Assembly: GCA_030248065.1 (NCBI GenBank)
Contig: JASAMV010000365.1
Location: 38,103-102,102 of the forward strand
Origin: Rhynchonema sp. JSB1_4
Taxonomy: Eukaryota > Nematoda > Chromadorea > Monhysterida > Xyalidae
Length of the DNA: 64,000 nucleotides
Direction: 5' to 3'
The notes under the pieces were generated by a model. The model saw nothing but the letters and a program-made list of their open reading frames with translations, searched no databases and was not told the DNA's origin. Positions 22,263-33,925 of the stretch are shown piece after piece. Both the position numbers and the translations under genes were made by a program. The stretch's first letter is position 1. The number at the start of each line of letters is the position of its first letter.

Positions 22263-22974
22263 CAGGGTTGAAAAAAATTTTTTTATTAACGAGCTTTTTT
22301 TTAAAAAAAATTTGTTTTGATTTTTTTTGACGAAAAATTTTTTTATTAGAAAAAGTGTTGCAAACGACGTTTCAGGATAAATGAAATCGATACAACATAT
22401 TTTTCAAAAATTGAAAAATTTTCGCCTCAGACCGAACTTGTGTGGTGACACCCGGTAGTATTGTGCAGATTCCATGGTCTCCGACCAGTCTGAGGTTGAT
22501 GTTCACTAACGATGTTACTCTGATGTATTGTAGCATGCCGTACAACGTATCTTAATGCATCTAATGCCGTATATCTGATATACGACCATCAAAATATCGA
22601 TTACAGCCCAAATCTTGCGCGTCAGATCGACTTTGCGCGCCCGGTTTTGCACCAGACCTGCATATATACATGTGTAGTAGCATGCAGTGGTACATTATCG
22701 GTGCCACATCACTATAAAAGACCAGCCCCGCGCATCCCTGTACGGATTTGGGGACAATACAGGGCGCCGCAGGCGCGATTTTGGAAAAATTGTCTCGTCC
22801 ACAGAGAAAAAGTGCCAATTTTTTGCCTCGGAAAAGGCCATTTTTGGACATTTTAGCCCATTTTGGGCAACTTTTTTTTATTAAAAAAAAAGCAAAATCT
22901 GAGTTTCAAAAAAAAAAATTTTTTTTTAACAAAAATTTTTTTTTAATTGACCACTTTTTTTTGAAACAACCCTG
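22263..22974 (-). mobile_element. hAT-type MITE (family B), complete, inverted
   Basis: CAGGGTTGAAAA at the left, GAAACAACCCTG at the right, perfect 8-bp duplication CCGCCGAT (22255-22262, 22975-22982). Length is 712 bp. Same family as 20442-21152, opposite orientation. Confidence 0.93.
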
Positions 22975-23201
22975 CCGCCGATGGTGATTCGGGATGGCCG
23001 ATTCGGTCTCAAACATAGACCTGAAGTCAATTATTGACATTTCATTAAGTTTCCCGTGTAAAGGTAGCTTTTCACATATTGGGTGGAAAGTTGGATAGGG
23101 GTGGAAAGTGAGACGGGGTGGAAAGTGAGACAGTGGTGGAAAGTGGGACTCACTGATTGCCTGCCTCGAGTTCGAACGGGAGTTTCCCTGCGCCTGTAAA
23201 A

Positions 23202-23735
23202 ATGCACGAGACAGCGAAATTAGAAATTTACAATAATTATTCGTTGATCCACAGGCTCCTGTCGCTGCTCAACTACAAGGAAAGCAAATATACGATCGCA
23301 GCCAGGTCGTGTGCTGATGCGCTCAATTTCACTCTTGCGTCTGTTGGAGCATCGAAGGGCAATTCACGTACAGGAAGCATCTTCCTCAAACGATGCTTCA
23401 AAATGCTGGGCTTGAGCACCGGTGGTGAACGGGATGTTAAAGACAAGAAACAACTCATTTCTGCCATGTCGCGTCTTATTCTGAGGGACATTTTGAAGGC
23501 TGGAGAATTCTCTAATAATCACACGCCCAATCTGACCGAGTATGTCCAAGCTGCATACCGAAAATATCTCCAGGGTGGTGTAACCGTGGCTCAACAAGTG
23601 AAAATAATCTATGACTCGTATGCGGCCGATCAGTTGCAGTTTGGTGTTGAAGACGGCCAAAGGAACAACGTAACTCTGTCAGAACTGGCTGCGAGTATTG
23701 CCCCCATGCCGAATGTTAGCGTGAAATTAAGTTAA
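23202..23735 (+). CDS. Hypothetical protein, 177 aa, family unknown
   Basis: A single frame starting with ATG (MHETAKLEIYNNYSLIHRLL) and ending with TAA. The composition is balanced, with regular amphipathic helices (for example residues 10-40 and 85-100) and no low complexity, which sets it apart from other short frames here. The frame stays open another 15 codons upstream without an ATG, so it may be an exon of a larger gene. No domain is recognised. The stop lies 5 bp before a TTAA that flanks the left tip of a family D MITE (23745). Upstream at 23075-23150 is a short GGTGGAAAGTGAGAC repeat. Probably real coding DNA, but function unknown. Confidence 0.45.
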   Translation: MHETAKLEIYNNYSLIHRLLSLLNYKESKYTIAARSCADALNFTLASVGASKGNSRTGSIFLKRCFKMLGLSTGGERDVKDKKQLISAMSRLILRDILKAGEFSNNHTPNLTEYVQAAYRKYLQGGVTVAQQVKIIYDSYAADQLQFGVEDGQRNNVTLSELAASIAPMPNVSVKLS

Positions 23736-23744
23736 TATTATTAA

Positions 23745-24000
23745 AACCGGCCCCGCCGCTGTTGTTTTTGGTTTTCGAAACTGGTTTATTCGGCTCGGAT
23801 TTGAATTTTCCTTTGTAAAACCTGATTTCCATGCACAGACTGTGCGTCAATGCTGAACTGGCTTCATAGTTGAGAAAAAACTGATTCTTTATATTTCGCG
23901 AAAAAAACAAAAGAACGCAAAGTTTCGAGAGGATAAATTTCCAGAACAGGGCATTAGATAACAGGTATAGCAGAGCGAAGCAGACCAACATTACTGCACT
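23745..24000. mobile_element. piggyBac-like MITE (family D), left end
   Basis: TTAA at 23741-23744 precedes AACCGGCCCCGCCGCTGTTG, the family D left tip, followed by the characteristic GGTTTTCGAAACTGG block. The right end was not found, so the element is truncated or replaced near 24000. Confidence 0.6.
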
Positions 24001-24230
24001 CTGTATACATAACTATGTGCACTGTTTGTAGTGGCTCTGTGCCCTCTCTGTGCACAGATATGACGAAACTCTGTTTATGAGTTTGCACGCAGTGGCCCAA
24101 CAATAAGATCTGCTGGTGGGGCTTTTTGGAGGCAAATTTGCCAGAGGCGGCGTTCGCATTGACGAGCCCTGACGCCTCGGTCTGTCTGCGAAAGCATGGC
24201 GAGACAGGCCAATGTTACTGCACTCAGTAC

Positions 24231-25630
24231 CAGTGGTTTTTTTAAAAATTCGTTCCAAAAGTTAAAAAAAATTTTTTTTTATTATTTCAAAATTCGAAAA
24301 TTTCTCTATTTTTTTGCTCTAAAAGTGCTATTTTTTGCATAAAAATTGCTACTGTTAACATCACCCGACCCTACCATCGGTGTATTGGGTGCCATAATCG
24401 TTGTTTTGTGGCATCTAGACATAGTGCACACAGGGTTGTTTCAAAAAAAAAGTGGTCAATTAAAAAATTTTTTTTTTAAAAAAAAATTTTTTTTTTTTTG
24501 AAACTCAGATTTTGCTTTTTTTTAATAAAAAAAAGTTGCCCAAAATGGGCTAAAATGTCCAAAAATGGCCTTTTTCGAGGCAAAAAATTGGCACTTTTTT
24601 TCTGTGGACGAGACAATTTTTCCAAAATCGCGCCTGCGGCGCCCTGTATTGTCCCCAAATCCGTACAGGGATGCGCGGGGCTGGTCTTTTATAGTGATGT
24701 GGCACCGATAATGTACTACTACATGCTACTACACATGTATATATGCAGGTCTTGTGCAAAACCGGGCGCGCAAAGTCGATCTGACGCGCAAGATTTGGGC
24801 TGTAATCGATATTTTGATGGTCGTATCTCAGATATACGGCATTAGATGCATTAAAATACGTTGTACGGCATGCTACAATACATCAGAGTAACATCGTTAG
24901 TGAACATCAACCTCAGACTGGTCGGAGACCATGGAATCTGCACAATACTACCGGGTGTCACCACACAAGTTCGGTCTGAGGCGAAAATTTTTCAATTTTT
25001 GAAAAATATGTTGTATCGATTTCATTTATCCTGAAACGTCGTTTGCAACACTTTTTCTAATAAAAAAATTTTTCGTCAAAAAAAATCAAAAAAAAATTTT
25101 TTTTTTAAAAAAAAAGCTCGTTAATAAAAAATTTTTTTTTCAACCCTGAGTGCACACACTCACATGGCCTCTCATATGATTACACATGTACATGTGACTG
25201 GGTGGGCATGCATTTATCCATGCAACAGACCCGAAAGCAGTGATTCGGTGTGATATTCACTCTATATGTACACTGTTTGTCACATATTTGCATTGGTCGT
25301 GTACCAAGAGGCAATAGTTTCACCCAAATTTACCGTCTTGAGTGTCACAAAGCCACACCAAGGCACCCACACCACGTGGGGGAAGTGTACGGGTGTGTAC
25401 CTGACTATTGTTGGTACTCATTGACCATTGTTTAGTATTGTTTTCGTGTCGTGAGTGCTTTATATGCACTTACCACACGTTATGGAAGAAAAATGCCACT
25501 ATTTTTTGCTTTAGCGCTCATTTTTTTTCGTTTCTGGCAGTTTTTGGCTGGAATAAAAAAAAAATTTTTTAAATTAAAAAAAAATTAAAAAAAAGAGGTT
25601 TGAATAAAAAATTTTTTTTATTAACCACTG
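24231..25630 (+). mobile_element. hAT-type element (family G) with nested family B MITE
   Basis: CAGTGGTTTTTTT left end and TTAACCACTG right end. Perfect 8-bp duplication CTCAGTAC (24223-24230, 25631-25638). Without the nested copy (24431-25148 plus its 8-bp duplication) it is about 674 bp, close to the uninterrupted inverted copy at 37338-38077. That empty copy shows the exact insertion point. Confidence 0.93.
24431..25148 (+). mobile_element. hAT-type MITE (family B), nested
   Basis: CAGGGTTGTTTC to CAACCCTG, perfect 8-bp duplication AGTGCACA (24423-24430, 25149-25156). Length is 718 bp. It lies inside family G, so this copy is younger than its host. Confidence 0.94.
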
Positions 25631-25825
25631 CTCAGTACACATGGTACTCACTGCGAACATTGTGTGGTTTTTCCACACAATTCTTCGTGGTTTTTTTTAT
25701 AAAGAAAAGTGGTGTAAATAATGAGGAAGGCAGAATATACTTTGGAGCTTTTTTCTCCGTTTTGTCATCCAGCACAGAATATTTTCGAAAGAAAAGGTTC
25801 TAAAACATGATGTATTCCGCAATCT

Positions 25826-26280
25826 AATCTTTAAAAAAAACGTTTTTTTAAACGCCCAGATGACCAAAATATGCCCCCCCCAAAATTGAAAAACGCTCAT
25901 GTTGGGAAGAAAACGTGGTTAAATGAAGTAATTCTATGTGTTCTGAGGCAAAATAAACGGGTTTCAACCCTTTTCTAGCGAGTTGTTAAGATCCCATATC
26001 AGACCCGCATCATGGGACCAACTTTGGCCGGGGTCATCATTGAAAGTCAAACTGCGCATATCGACGTATCTCGACAAAGTAAGAATTGGTCGAAAATTTT
26101 TTGAAAAAAATGGGACAAAAAAATTGATTTTCCTTGATAATCAGGGTACCTTCCCTGAAAAAAATCAAGGAAAATCAAGGAAAGTCAGGATTTAAAAAAA
26201 AACGAAAAACGACCAAGGCGTTTTTTAAAAAAAACATCGTTTTTTTAAGAAAAAACGCCGTCGTTTTTTTTGCCCAACCC
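25826..26280 (+). mobile_element. hAT-type MITE (family A), left-truncated
   Basis: Colinear with 2505-2994 from the AACGCCCAGATGACC block to the right end, which reads GCCCAACCCTTG with one inserted base. The left CAGGGTTGGG tip is absent. Confidence 0.75.
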
Positions 26281-26464
26281 TTGTTCTAACCACTGGATGG
26301 CACCTCGGCATTGATAAAAATCCAGAATGTCGAAAAAATGGGGATTAAAAACGCCATTTTTTGTCAAAAGCGGTACAATTTTTCATGGAAATTTATTTTC
26401 GGCCCAAAAGGACCCGGTATTGGTTGGTTTTTTTACAAAAGGCCGGTTCTTTTCCGCCCGAACT

Positions 26465-26621
26465 ATAGCTGCTTTGTTCCCGAACTGCCACGTTGGTGGA
26501 TCGATTGCGGTGGGCAATCATCACTTTGGCGAAGTTCTTCAAGATTAATGTTCGTGATTCCAGTGCCAACTAACGATTTAAACAAGTCCAGAACGCGAAA
26601 AACAATAGCGGTCGGCCCGGT
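26465..26621. mobile_element. piggyBac-like MITE (family D), right part
   Basis: Matches the right portion of the copy at 330-891 (the TGGATCGATT block, the GCCAACTAACGAT block) and ends CAATAGCGGTCGGCCCGGT followed by TTAA at 26622-26625. The left end was not found. Confidence 0.65.
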
Positions 26622-26625
26622 TTAA

Positions 26626-27025
26626 CCTCGTATTATTATTCTTATTTTTAATGTGCATAGCAGGCACGGTGGCTCCCAGAGGAAATTGGTGAAAAACTAG
26701 CGCCCTCCAAACTCGCAGAAAAAGAAAAAAACAATTTTAGCCCCGGGGGCTGAACGTTTCCACGTCAAGCCCTTGCGGGCGAGGAAAATTTTGCGTTTTC
26801 ATCGTTCTCAGTGGGCACTTTTTCGAGGAGCGTTTTGATATCCTGCGACTGTATTTGAAAGTAGTATGTATGTAATTCAGACCGTTTTCATAACATCAAA
26901 TAACAGCGGAAAAACAACGTAAAAGTACGATACCGTATTTCTCTGAAGGCGGCCTTCAAATAATGCACGCGTAGAGCGTATCGCGGGAAAACAGTCAGTA
27001 AAATGCAGCTTTTGATTGTGAATAG
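26626..27025. other. Gene-free stretch
   Basis: No supported gene. Short minus-strand frames at 26877-27191 have no domain evidence. Confidence 0.4.
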
Positions 27026-27029
27026 GTTC

Positions 27030-27475
27030 AAACGGGATTGTAGGTTCTGGACCAGGATCGGGACCAACTCCATCCATAAATTTTCGGGATCGAGATTCGG
27101 TGTCGGGATTCGAAAAAATAAGTTCGGGATCGGAATTAGCGCAAGTGTTTTTAGTTGTGTAAGAACCGAAGATTTTGTGGCTCTTTTTCAAATTTACCGC
27201 TAGAAATCAGTTGAGAGCTTTTTTGTTAATAAAGCTGGTGTAAACTGGGATGATCTTGAGTTAAAACATGCAACCTGATGAAAGAAATGACATTCTTGAG
27301 CGCAAAATGACGAAAAATAACGGATGATGAAAGGCTTCCAATCCCGAAATATAGCGGGATCGGGATCGGGTTTAGAATGCGAGACCGGGATTTATTTTGA
27401 AATTTTCGGAATCGGGATCGGATCAAAAACCCTTTAGGATCGGGATCAAGATCCAAATTGCACCCTAATTGTGAA
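27030..27475. mobile_element. Element with GGGATCGG word array (family Z)
   Basis: Two clusters of GGGATCGGGATCGG-type words (about 27045-27145 and 27350-27460) flank a short unique centre. The right side ends near AAATTGCACCCTAATTG. Same two-cluster design as families N, M, S and W. Exact tips and target duplication were not established. Confidence 0.45.
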
Positions 27476-28120
27476 GGCAAAAAAAGCGCAGAGCGGATTG
27501 CGGAACTTGTTTGGATCCGCGATTCGCCCGACGTGTTTGCTACACGATGAGAAACGCCGGTGGCGGATCGCAGATTAAGGTGGCCCACAAAACCTCTTTT
27601 TTGAGTTAGAACTGGTTCTATGTTTTGCGTATTGGCGTGGCGCATGCTTATTTATTTATTATTATAATGGGCGACAATGAGACTCAACGTATAATATACA
27701 TACGTATAGGTACGTTTTCAATGGTGTAAAATACGATGGCGAGGTCTGTTTTGCTGTAAAATTGTTTTAGGAACCATTAATTCACAACATAAAGGTCAAG
27801 CCACACGGTATTAGTGTGACCGAAGAAGAAGGCTTGAAGCCTTTTTGGGGAATAACGCAATGATGGTTTCGGTCGATAACTCGAGAAAATGATGTTTCAG
27901 TCAAATCAGGACATGAATTCTTCACGGGTCTAAGGTAACCCCGTACTTTACTCAAACAGTGAACATTCTTCGCAAGGACTAAAATTTCAGAACATGATTA
28001 TGTTACTCTAAACACGCAACCCGCGGTTTGCATTGTGAAGGCAATGCGGAGAACGGAGCGCGGGCCCGCCTTTTTTGGATCCGCGATCCACTCTACGAGT
28101 GCATTGTGAAGACCGCGTAA
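27470..28120. mobile_element. Harbinger-like element with GGATCCGCGAT words
   Basis: GGATCCGCGATTCGCC and GGATCCGCGATCCAC occur near opposite ends (27511, 28078), each close to an ATTGTGAAGGC or GCATTGTGAAGACCGC block resembling the ends of families M and N. Boundaries are tentative. Confidence 0.4.
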
Positions 28121-28129
28121 TAGATGCTC

Positions 28130-28465
28130 ACGGCGGACGGGGGCTTCTAGTAGGGAGAAAATTCAATTTTTTCCACATGCTTAAATAGGAGGCTTTATTA
28201 GAGGGGAGTTTCTATTAGAAGGGTGCTTCACTTTCTTAATAAATTCTAGAGAAAAATACGGAATTTTAGGCACAAATGTAGAGAGATTTTTAAACAGTCT
28301 TGGCATGTTTACTACCGGCTAGCTGATGTTTCCGACTGGTCGAGGAAAACATGAATTCAATTATACACCGGGGGGGGGCTTTAAGCGGAAAATTTTCCAC
28401 TTACCACTTAACGCCCCCGAGGCTCTGTTCGGAAGCCGAGGCTCTATTCGGGGGGCGGGTGTTTA
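28130..28465. repeat. Short-word repeat region
   Basis: Variants of GGCTTCTATTAGAGGGG and GAGGCTCTATTCGG, also present at 9770-9850, scattered around a G-run (28369-28378). Probably part of another TIR element; ends not resolved. Confidence 0.35.
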
Positions 28466-28534
28466 ACTTGAAAACTCCGGTGGTTGCTGCTATTGAAGCA
28501 AACTTGTTTGCTTTCGTTTGTTTCTGCTGACCAG

Positions 28535-29032
28535 CTCAGTCTATGCAAATATACTCCACCAAGCCCAGTTGTAATCATAAAACCGATTATCTTCAGTCCG
28601 GCGCTCAGCTGATTGCACTCGATGACGACATTGAATGCTGGTCGATGCCGTTGAACCGGACTCACTACGAAAAAGTCTTGGACTTCAGCATTTATGATCG
28701 TGCACTAATATCCATTATGCAGCGGCAACTGACTCAACATCGCGATGACATGTCACAGATTGTTAGGTTCTACAACAACTTTATCATACGCGAATCGTGG
28801 TTAGAACCGAATGGCATCGGCATTACGCTGGAGCCGATCACTCAGATCAACCGCCGTAACAGAAGCAAACCGCGATCAATCACAGTGTCTGTCGACGCAG
28901 AGTATTCACTCGTGAATTCTGACCGATCACCGTGCGACGAGCATCAACATCGCACCATGTACGATTGTTACTTTGAGTGTCGTAGACTGGCCATCGAACA
29001 CTACCTCAAGTGCACGCCGATGACATACACAG
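28535..29032 (+). CDS. Internal exon, DEG/ENaC-like channel ectodomain
   Basis: A 498-bp open segment preceded by a good acceptor (a T-rich tract ending GACCAG) and followed by a donor (ACACAG then GTTAGA). Both boundaries are phase 1. The translation ends TMYDCYFECRRLAIEHYLKC then TP, which resembles the conserved C-x3-C ... C-x-P signature before the second membrane segment of DEG/ENaC (amiloride-sensitive sodium channel) subunits. The preceding GIGITLEPITQ region and basic loop are placed as in that family. One of the usual cysteines of the CxC motif is missing. No other exon was found; reading across a tiny candidate intron to an acceptor at about 29069 meets a stop within about a dozen codons. 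It may be an orphaned exon, a pseudogene or part of a gene split over long introns. Confidence 0.45.
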
Positions 29033-29234
29033 GTTAGAAAGACGCGACAGCGTTACCTAACAATTGCAGGGCAAACCGACGTGACTCCTAATCACGGCTG
29101 TTGACCCCGAAAGTCTTGTGAGTGCGAATGCCTCTGGCTTGAAGATAGCCCGTTGCCGCACGTATCATGGTCAGATTTCTGTTGGACAGCTTGGTAATCC
29201 ACTGCGGTCAGGAAGCTGCTGTTTAATCTTGGGT

Positions 29235-29475
29235 GGCAGTAAACTGTATATAAACAAATATCGTGTAGTCGAGCCACCGACTCATGAGACTCCTGGTACG
29301 GTTCCACGTGTATCGAAACATTTCGAAAACAAAAGAAAGAGAAGTTGGATATGCTTATGCGTTTTCACTTTCTCTTTCTTTTGTCTTCGAAAAGTTTCGA
29401 AACAGGTGAAACCGTATCAGGCGTCTCATGAGCCTGTATGGTTGAACTACTGTATACATCGCGTTACTCGACCCT
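29235..29475. mobile_element. Foldback MITE (family BB)
   Basis: The blocks GACTCATGAGACTCC and GTATCGAAACATTTCG in the left arm are mirrored by CGAAAAGTTTCGAAAC and GCGTCTCATGAGCC on the right. The centre lies near 29355 (AAAGAAAGAGAAG with CTTTCTCTTTC). The right side ends near CGCGTTACTCGACCC, a sequence also found beside the hAT element at 37293. Confidence 0.6.
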
Positions 29476-30194
29476 AATCTGGCGAGACGATTGGTTGCTT
29501 CCTGATGTTTCACGGCCACGTTGAATTTTGCCCCTTGTGAAAAACAACCGAAAAAATTTGAAACGCTGCTCCGACACGAATAGACGCTTGCAATGTTTGA
29601 CACTTGATTGACATGAACTTTCAACATTGTGACAAAAACAGTAATGCACAACAGTTTTTGAATAAAAAACGAAAGCTTTCAGAAACCTGGACATTTTTTG
29701 TTGAAATAAATTGTCAATTTACAAACAAAAATTCACGAACTATCAAGCCAGCCTGTGCTTTTCTGTTTTCAAAACCCCACGCCGTTCACACAACGTTTAC
29801 AGGGGTTGAAAGACTTTTTTAAAAACTTTTGCCAGATAGATTCGAACGAAAAAGGCCAAATCTGATCGATTTTGTGTTTGGGACAAAAATCAGTTCTTTG
29901 GGTCGGGTATATTACGTATGCAAAATATTTCTTGAAAACTCCCTTTTTAAGCCGAGATATAGCCCAAGAAAGGAAATTTTGTGCCCTGTTATAATTTAAA
30001 GCACACTATTATAACTATGGTTCTGCGCAAAGAGTGGCTGAAAAATTAGGACCAAAAACAGAAAAAATCACGTTTTTTTGCCCAAGGGTGACCGAAAAAT
30101 GCTTCCACGCGCCTCCAGCGAAACCATGGATCCTGACGCTTTGCTCGGGCGATTGTCTTTCCAAATAAATTAAAAAATTTCACTTCGGTTCATA

Positions 30195-30797
30195 GGGTGA
30201 TATTTTCGAAACGGTGTAAAGGTCAGTTGGGTGTAAAGGTCGGTGAAAAGCTCGGTGTGAGAAAGTTCAGTGTAAGCTCGGCGTAAGCTTGAAACATTGC
30301 ACGCTGACCAAGCAGCAGACGCGCGTTTCTAAACGAATGGTCAACTTTGACAGTCTGCTGTGCTAATGTAGGTCGTTTGTTTGCAATCTAGTTCATTTAA
30401 GCTGGTTGTAGAAACGTTTTAAAGGAATATTTTTAAGTTGCCTGACATTCCGCCGTAAGGCTATTGAGAAATTGAACATTCACTGACGGCGGTACCAAAA
30501 AATTTGATGCCGCTAACTGATCGCAGCACGAAATCAAAACTGCTCCATAAAAGGTCACGAAATTTTTAAATATCGTTTAAAAACGCTTGTGCAACTAGCC
30601 TAAACAAACAGTATTGCAAACAGACGATTTACACTTGCACAGCAAACTGTCAAAGTTGACCTTTCGTTTAGAAACGCGCGTCTGCTGCTGGCTCAGCGTG
30701 CACTGTTTGAAGCTTACACTGAACTTTCTCACACCGAGCTTTCCACCGACCCTTACACCCAACTGACCTTTACACCGTTTCGAAAATATCACCCAAT
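30195..30797. mobile_element. Foldback element (family I), copy 1
   Basis: The left arm (GGGTGATATTTTCGAAACGG, then GTGTAAAGGTCAGTTGGG) pairs with a complementary right arm over about 200 bp, including GACGCGCGTTTCTAAACG. The word GTGTAAAGGTCGG is repeated in the arms. TTGAAACATTGC lies at 30288. A shorter relative is at 33925-34148. Confidence 0.75.
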
Positions 30798-30886
30798 CGA
30801 TTGCGTAGCACCACTTACAAAACACCTCCACACCACCACCCCATGTGCGCCAGCCAGCCAGCCTGCGAGCGTGCGCGCGTGTAATC

Positions 30887-31383
30887 CAGGGTTGGGTAAA
30901 AAACGTTTTTTTTAAAAATCTTGTTTTTAATAAACGTTTAAAAAAACGTTTTTTTAAACACCCAGATGACCAAAATATGCCCCCAAAAAATTGGAAAACG
31001 CTCATGTTGGGAAGAAAACGTGGTTAAATGAAGTAATTCTATGTGTTCTGAGGCAAAATAAACGGGTTTCAACCTTTTTCTAGCGAGTTGTTAAGATCCC
31101 ATATCAGACCCGCATCATGGGACCAACTTTGCCCGGGGTCATCAATGAAAGTCAAACTCCGTATATCGACGTATCTCGACAAAGTAAAAATTGGTCGAAA
31201 ATTTTTTGAAAAAAAATGGGACAAAAAATTGAATTCCCTTGATAATCAGGGTACTTTCCCTAAAAAAATCAGGGAAAATCAAGGAAATTCAGGATTTAAA
31301 AAACGAAAAACGACCCAGGCGTTTTTAAAGAAAAAACGTCGTTTTTTTAGAAAAAACGCCGTCGTTTTTTTTGCTCAACCCTG
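30887..31383 (+). mobile_element. hAT-type MITE (family A), complete
   Basis: CAGGGTTGGG to CAACCCTG. The 8-bp flanks GTGTAATC (30879-30886) and GTGTGATC (31384-31391) differ at one position. Length is 497 bp. Colinear with 2505-2994. Confidence 0.9.
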
Positions 31384-31531
31384 GTGTGATCTGGCGGCTC
31401 AATATTATTTTATGCAGGTGGTGGTAGCGTAGCTGGCAGAACTATGGGGAATTGTTTTACAATTACACGCGATTATTGAGCAAAAAATAAATTTGTTCAC
31501 AATGTTCTACAAGTCTGAAACTTAATATTAA

Positions 31532-33193
31532 AGGGCTCGGGACATAACCGAAGGAAGGGTAGCAGGACATTACATTGTTACATACCGTTGGAAAGCATTC
31601 TGACAGCCTATGTCACGCACAAATTTTAAGCTCCTTGGAGTTTCGCTATCTCTTGGTAGAGCGACTTTTCGTTCCAGAAAAAAGTGAATTTTTGCCCAAA
31701 TTGGAACGGCCGGTGCAGAAACCCCAAATGAGTTGAAGGTCAAGTAACACGTGGATAGGATTACAACAGCTTCTGAATAGCTTACCGTCAAACTTCAGTC
31801 GCTCAAAGCATTGCTTCACACGGTGAGGGTGCGAAACGTTCCAAAAATCGGCCTTATTTTTCGAGAACACAAGTTTGTCCCTAAATTTTGAGGCCACGCT
31901 TAGCGCTGCGGAAATAAGAATGCAATGGGGAAATAGAGCATCGCCGAAAGTACCAGAAAATAAGGTTTTTAAATGTTTTAACTCATGGCTAGCTCCGTGA
32001 CAGGCCTAAAAATCTATTAAATTTCCGCTAAATTAGGTGGTTACATTCATCGCCAGAATTGTGACACATAAAGGCCACAGATTGTATCGGATTCGAAACA
32101 AAAAAATGAGAGAAACGTCTGGTTTAACAACTTATCGAGGTCCGAAGACCCAAGGTCTACAGATCTCTCGGGGCAGCCATACTAACCTGAATATGATATT
32201 CAGCTATAAACGGTTATTGTTAACAGCTATTGTAAATGTGATAGCACCAAACAATGTATCTCGGCAGTAGCTTTCGAACGATATATAACAAGCCCCAATA
32301 AATTCTTACGCTTAAGGGCAGAGGCTAAAAAATTGCTTTTTTGACGATTCTGGAATGAACCGTCACGTCACCGTGTGCGATTTCGGAATTTTGACCGTTT
32401 CTTGTCCATAGTAAGAGATAGTATGGGCATGTTATATATCGTTCGATAGCTACGTTGAAGCTACATCGTTTGATGCTATCAAATGTGCAATAATCTTTAA
32501 CAGTGACGACATATAGCCAAATATCTTATTCAGGCTGGCATGGCTGCAGCAGCCGGACAATGGAGCTTGAAGTCTTGAAACTCGTCTAGATTGTTGGACT
32601 GTGCGTTTATCTGACTTTCTCGTTTCCGATGCAATGCAATACGTGGCTTATTTACGTCACATTTCCGTCAATGAATGCAACGATGCAGTCTAGTGGCAAT
32701 TTTTATGTCTTTTTCGGCCTGTCACGCCGGTATATATCTAAGTGTTTCCAAATTTAAAAACCTTATTTTCTGATACTTTCGAAAATGCTCTATTTTTCTA
32801 TTGCATTGTCATTTCTGCAACACAAAGCGCGGCCTCAAAATTTAGAGACAAACTTGTGTTTTCGAAAAATGTGGCCGATTTTTGGAACATTTCGCACCCT
32901 CACCGAGTGAAGCAATGCCTTGAGCGACTGAAGTTCTCATGATAAGTAATCCAGAAGCCTTTGTAATCCTATCCACGTGTTACTTGACTTTCAACTCATT
33001 TGGGGTTTCTGCACCTGTCGTTTCAATTTGCGCAAAAATTCACTTTTTTTCTGGAACGAAAAGTCGCTCTACCAAGAGATAGCGAATCTCTAAGGAGCTT
33101 AACATTTGTGCGTGACATATGCTGTCACAGTGCTTTCCAACGATGTATAACACTGCGCTCTGCTTCCCTTCCTTCGGTTGTGTCCCGAGCCCT
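31532..33193. mobile_element. TTAA-flanked foldback element (family H)
   Basis: TTAA lies at 31528-31531 and 33194-33197. The ends AGGGCTCGGGACATAACCG and the inverse GTGTCCCGAGCCCT start an inverted repeat of about 450 bp per arm (blocks CCTTGGAGTTTCGCTATCTC, ACCCCAAATGAGTTGAAGGT, CACACGGTGAGGGTGCGAAA). Pairing resumes around the centre near 32360 (AACGATATATAAC with its inverse). The element is essentially one 1.66-kb hairpin. A diverged arm fragment is at about 38797-39080. Confidence 0.8.
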
Positions 33194-33799
33194 TTAAAGG
33201 TGTTGTACGGGGAATTTCAAAATCGTTTGCCAGAATTGCTATTCGTAGGTTCGCTATTCATCTACACAATCAAAAACATCATTTTTCAGACTCGATTTTT
33301 TTGAACTTTGGTGCACAAAGTGTCCAGACCCATGGTTTCGCTGGAGGCGCGTGGAAGCATTTTTCGGTCACCCTTTAAGTTGGGCAAAAAACGTGGTTTT
33401 TTCTATGTGTTTGGTCAATTTTTCAGCCACTCTTTGCGCAGATAGCATAGTTATTAAAGTGTGATTCAACCGGAAGCATTGATCAACAATCTGGTGAAGA
33501 CAGCTTCTCGAAATTCCATCCACAAAAATAGTTATGACTTTTTAAGTATTTTTCTCCTCGGCCTTTTTTGGGCTCAGCACAAAATTTCCTTTTTTGAGCT
33601 GTATCCCGGCTTGGACAAGGAATTTTCAAAAAATATTTTGCATACGTAATATACCCGTCAGATATAATGGTTTAATACACAAACTCGAATTCGATAAAAT
33701 TTGACCCCGTCCGTATGAAAAACGTTCGACTTTCTCAAGCAAAGTGTCTTGATTAAACGAGTCTTTCTTTAGAAAACTTATTGATTTTTTGAAGAAAAT

Positions 33800-33925
33800 T
33801 CTTTTTATTATAAAAAAAGTGTTGCAAATGACGTTTCAGGAGAAATGAAATGCATACAACATATTTTTTAAGAATTTAAAAATTTTCGCCTGAGACCGAA
33901 CTTGTGTGGTGACGTCACTGAGGGT
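33800..33925. mobile_element. hAT family B fragment
   Basis: Contains AAGTGTTGCAAATGACG, TTTCAGGAGAAATGAAATGC and GCCTGAGACCGAACTTGTG, the inverse of the right portion of family B. It is cut by family I at about 33925, and the GAGACCGAACTTGTG piece recurs at 34150. Confidence 0.6.

Larger units (their letters stand above)
29885..33662. mobile_element. Large composite TIR element (family J)
   Basis: About 265 bp at 29885-30150 (start GGTCGGGTATATTACGTATG) is the inverted counterpart of about 350 bp at 33310-33662 (end CATACGTAATATACCC), through GCCACTCTTTGCGCAGA, TTTTTCGGTCACCC and CACGCGCCTCCAGCGAAACC. The interior is filled by three later insertions (30195, 30887, 31532). No transposase frame is left. 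Confidence 0.6.
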
